Assembly: GCA_017465155.1 (NCBI GenBank)
Contig: JAFTWV010000083.1
Location: 1-42,217, forward strand
Direction of reading: 5' to 3'
DNA: 42,217 nucleotides
DNA from: Clostridia bacterium
Lineage (GTDB): Bacteria > Bacillota > Clostridia > Christensenellales > Aristaeellaceae
A model generated the notes under the pieces. The model saw only the letters and a program-made list of their open reading frames with translations. It had not been told where the DNA came from and did no database searches. This document shows positions 40,399-42,217 of this stretch, in pieces. Each line of letters begins with the position of its first letter. The first letter of the stretch is position 1. The translations under genes and the position numbers were made by a program.

Positions 40399-42217
40399 AT
40401 GACGCAGAAGACTACCTCCCGGAATCCGCTGCTGATTCCCCTCATCGTTGTGCTGGTGATTGCCGTGGTTGCCATCGGCCTGCTCTTCAGCCAGAACAAC
40501 AACCTGTCCAATCAGGTGACTCAGCTCAATGACGAGGTTACCGGTCTGAACAGCACTGTGGAGACCGTGACGGCCCAGAAGGATTCCCTGCAGTCGACCC
40601 TGGATGAAACCACAGCCGCCAAAACGGCTCTGGAAGCATCCGTGGCTGATCTGACTACGAAGCTGGAGACGGCCAATGCGGATCTGACCACTGCAACGGA
40701 AGCTTATGCCACTGCGGAAGCATCGATCACAGCTCTGACGGAGCAGAAGACGACGCTGGAGACCTCCGTGGCTGATTTGACCACCAAGCTGGAAACCGCC
40801 AATGCGAGCCTGACAGCTGCCACGCAGGCCAAGGAGACCGCAGAAGCGTCCATTGTGACCCTGACTGAGGAAAAGGCAACGCTGCAGACCTCCGTGGATG
40901 ATCTGACCACCAAGCTGGAAACGGCCAACACGGATCTGGCGACCGCTCAGACCAATCTGACCGCTGCTGCCACCGCCAAGTCCGAGGCGGATGCGTCCAT
41001 CGTCACGCTGACGGCCGAGAAGACAGCGCTGGAAACCACCGTGGCGGATCTGACAGCCAAGCTGACTGCCGCCAATGAGGCGCTGACGGCTGCCCAGACC
41101 AATCTGACCGCTGCCAATACCGCCAAGACTGAGGCGGATGCATCCATTGTTGCGCTGACGGCCGAGAAGACCGCTTTGGAAAAGTCCGTGGCGGATCTGA
41201 CGGCAAAGCTGACCACTGCCAATGAGCAGCTGGCTGCTGCCCAGAAGAATCTGGCGGATGCAACCACAGCCAAGACGGCTGCGGATGCGACCATCGCTAC
41301 CCTGACCAAGGAAAAGACTACCCTGGAAACCAGCCTGACCGAGCTGCAGGAGAAGCTGACTACTGTCAACACGCAGCTGACCACCGTGCAGACCGATCTG
41401 GCAGCGGCCAACACCAACCAGACTGAGACGGCTGAGAAGGTCAAGACGCTGACCGAGGAGAAGGCAACGCTGGAAACCTCCATCTCTGAGCTGAAAACCA
41501 AGCTGGAGACAGTCAATGCGGAGCTTGCCACAGCACAGGAAAGCCTGACCGCAGCCAATACCAGCCAGGCTACGGCGGACGCATCCATTGCGACCCTGAC
41601 GGCGGAAAAGACGGCGCTGGAAAAGTCTGTAGCTGATCTGACTGCCAAGCTGGAAACGGCGAATACGGCGCTGACTACTGCGCAGAGCAATCTGACTGCC
41701 GCGACCACAGCCAAGACGGAAGCGGACACCACCATTGCAACCCTGACGGCGGAGAAAACGGCGCTGGAGGCCTCCGTGGCAGATCTGAACGCTAAGCTCA
41801 AGACCGCCAATGAATCTCTTGCCGCCGCGCAGGAGAAGCTGACCACTGCGGAGGCAAATCTGACCGCCGCAACGACGGCCAAGACGGCTGCGGATGCGAC
41901 CATCGCTACCCTGAGCGAGGAAAAGGCTGCCCTGCAGCAGACTGTGGCTGACCTGACGACAAAGCTGACCACTGCCAATGCTGATCTGACTGCGGCTGCG
42001 GAAGCGAAGGCCACGGCAGATGCAACCATCGCGACGCTGACGGAGCAGAAGACCACGCTGGAAACCTCCGTGGCTGACCTGACAACAAAGCTGACCACCG
42101 CCAATGCTGATCTGACAGCGGCTGCGGAAGCGAAGGCAACGGCAGATGCGACCATCGCGACGCTGACGGAGCAGAAGACCACGCTGGAAACCTCCGTGGC
42201 TGACCTGACAACAAAGC
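40399..42217 (+). CDS. Membrane-anchored coiled-coil repeat protein (incomplete at window end)
   Basis: At least 606 residues; the gene continues past the end of the window. The ATG follows GGAGG by 7 bases. The N-terminus is a short cytoplasmic tail, a membrane helix at about 10-30 (LLIPLIVVLVIAVVAIGLLF), and then an uninterrupted heptad pattern with few aromatics. The coiled coil is built of tandem units starting AD(A/T)(S/T)IATLT.EK and containing SVADLT.KL.TAN. Units are 42, 49 or 56 residues, always whole heptads. It probably forms a long parallel rod outside the cell. The two last units are almost identical at the DNA level. No enzymatic motif is seen; a C-terminal domain may lie beyond the window. 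Confidence 0.85.
   Translation, partial: MTQKTTSRNPLLIPLIVVLVIAVVAIGLLFSQNNNLSNQVTQLNDEVTGLNSTVETVTAQKDSLQSTLDETTAAKTALEASVADLTTKLETANADLTTATEAYATAEASITALTEQKTTLETSVADLTTKLETANASLTAATQAKETAEASIVTLTEEKATLQTSVDDLTTKLETANTDLATAQTNLTAAATAKSEADASIVTLTAEKTALETTVADLTAKLTAANEALTAAQTNLTAANTAKTEADASIVALTAEKTALEKSVADLTAKLTTANEQLAAAQKNLADATTAKTAADATIATLTKEKTTLETSLTELQEKLTTVNTQLTTVQTDLAAANTNQTETAEKVKTLTEEKATLETSISELKTKLETVNAELATAQESLTAANTSQATADASIATLTAEKTALEKSVADLTAKLETANTALTTAQSNLTAATTAKTEADTTIATLTAEKTALEASVADLNAKLKTANESLAAAQEKLTTAEANLTAATTAKTAADATIATLSEEKAALQQTVADLTTKLTTANADLTAAAEAKATADATIATLTEQKTTLETSVADLTTKLTTANADLTAAAEAKATADATIATLTEQKTTLETSVADLTTK
40720..42217 (+). repeat. Tandem heptad-block coding repeats
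   Basis: About eleven units of 126, 147 or 168 bases. Units beginning at 41890, 42016 and 42142 are spaced exactly 126 bases; the last two differ at one position over the 76 bases visible. Confidence 0.8.

Noticed and set aside
40704-42214. Long leftward Ser/Val/Ala-rich frames at the right end
   Set aside because: Antisense to the heptad repeats; their repetitive look comes from the coiled-coil gene on the plus strand.

Overview
The window looks like a chromosomal segment from an anaerobic member of the Clostridia (Bacillota). The evidence is strong AGGAGG-type ribosome binding sites, sigma-A promoters with 17-base spacers, an AddA-type helicase-nuclease, a 2-hydroxyacyl-CoA dehydratase activase-like giant, a VanY-like protein, a rubrerythrin-like ferritin and parS sites of the Bacillus type. 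Most genes are moderately GC-rich. I cannot name the genus; a gut or rumen commensal is only a guess.

The centre (about 25.4-32.3 kb) is the replication-origin neighbourhood. A spacer full of DnaA-box-like sequences (25.6-25.95 kb) precedes dnaN and recF. Three parS sites follow, then addA and a PHP phosphatase. Strand composition supports an origin here. Genes on both strands to the left tend to carry more C than G on the given strand, and genes on both strands to the right carry more G than C. dnaA is not next to dnaN and is nowhere in the window. DnaA boxes also occur inside addA and in a dense array at 34.54-34.80 kb.

Left of the origin (0.5-25.4 kb) gene directions are mixed: a secreted peptidoglycan-binding protein, a GH26 glycosidase, an ABM-domain protein, a MATE exporter, a low-GC CPBP protease that looks acquired, a Na+/phosphate symporter, a YwaF-like membrane protein, a 1,413-residue activase-like protein followed by BioY, a VanY-like protein that has lost its zinc ligands, an FMN-binding lipoprotein, and a run of envelope proteins of unknown role. 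That run includes a 1,420-residue zinc-ribbon/transmembrane/TPR-like protein with about 23 repeats. A four-domain SH3b protein and an RpiB-type isomerase end the arm.

Right of the origin most genes point away from it: addA, PHP phosphatase, metallo-beta-lactamase-fold hydrolase, DUF1858 protein, ferritin-like protein, a secreted FMN-binding-like protein, two leftward secreted proteins, DUF378, DUF1015, and a membrane-anchored coiled-coil protein of heptad repeats that runs off the end. Much of the window codes for envelope or secreted proteins. Most transcription units have a recognisable sigma-A promoter and a Rho-independent terminator. No tRNA, rRNA, transposase or CRISPR array was seen.
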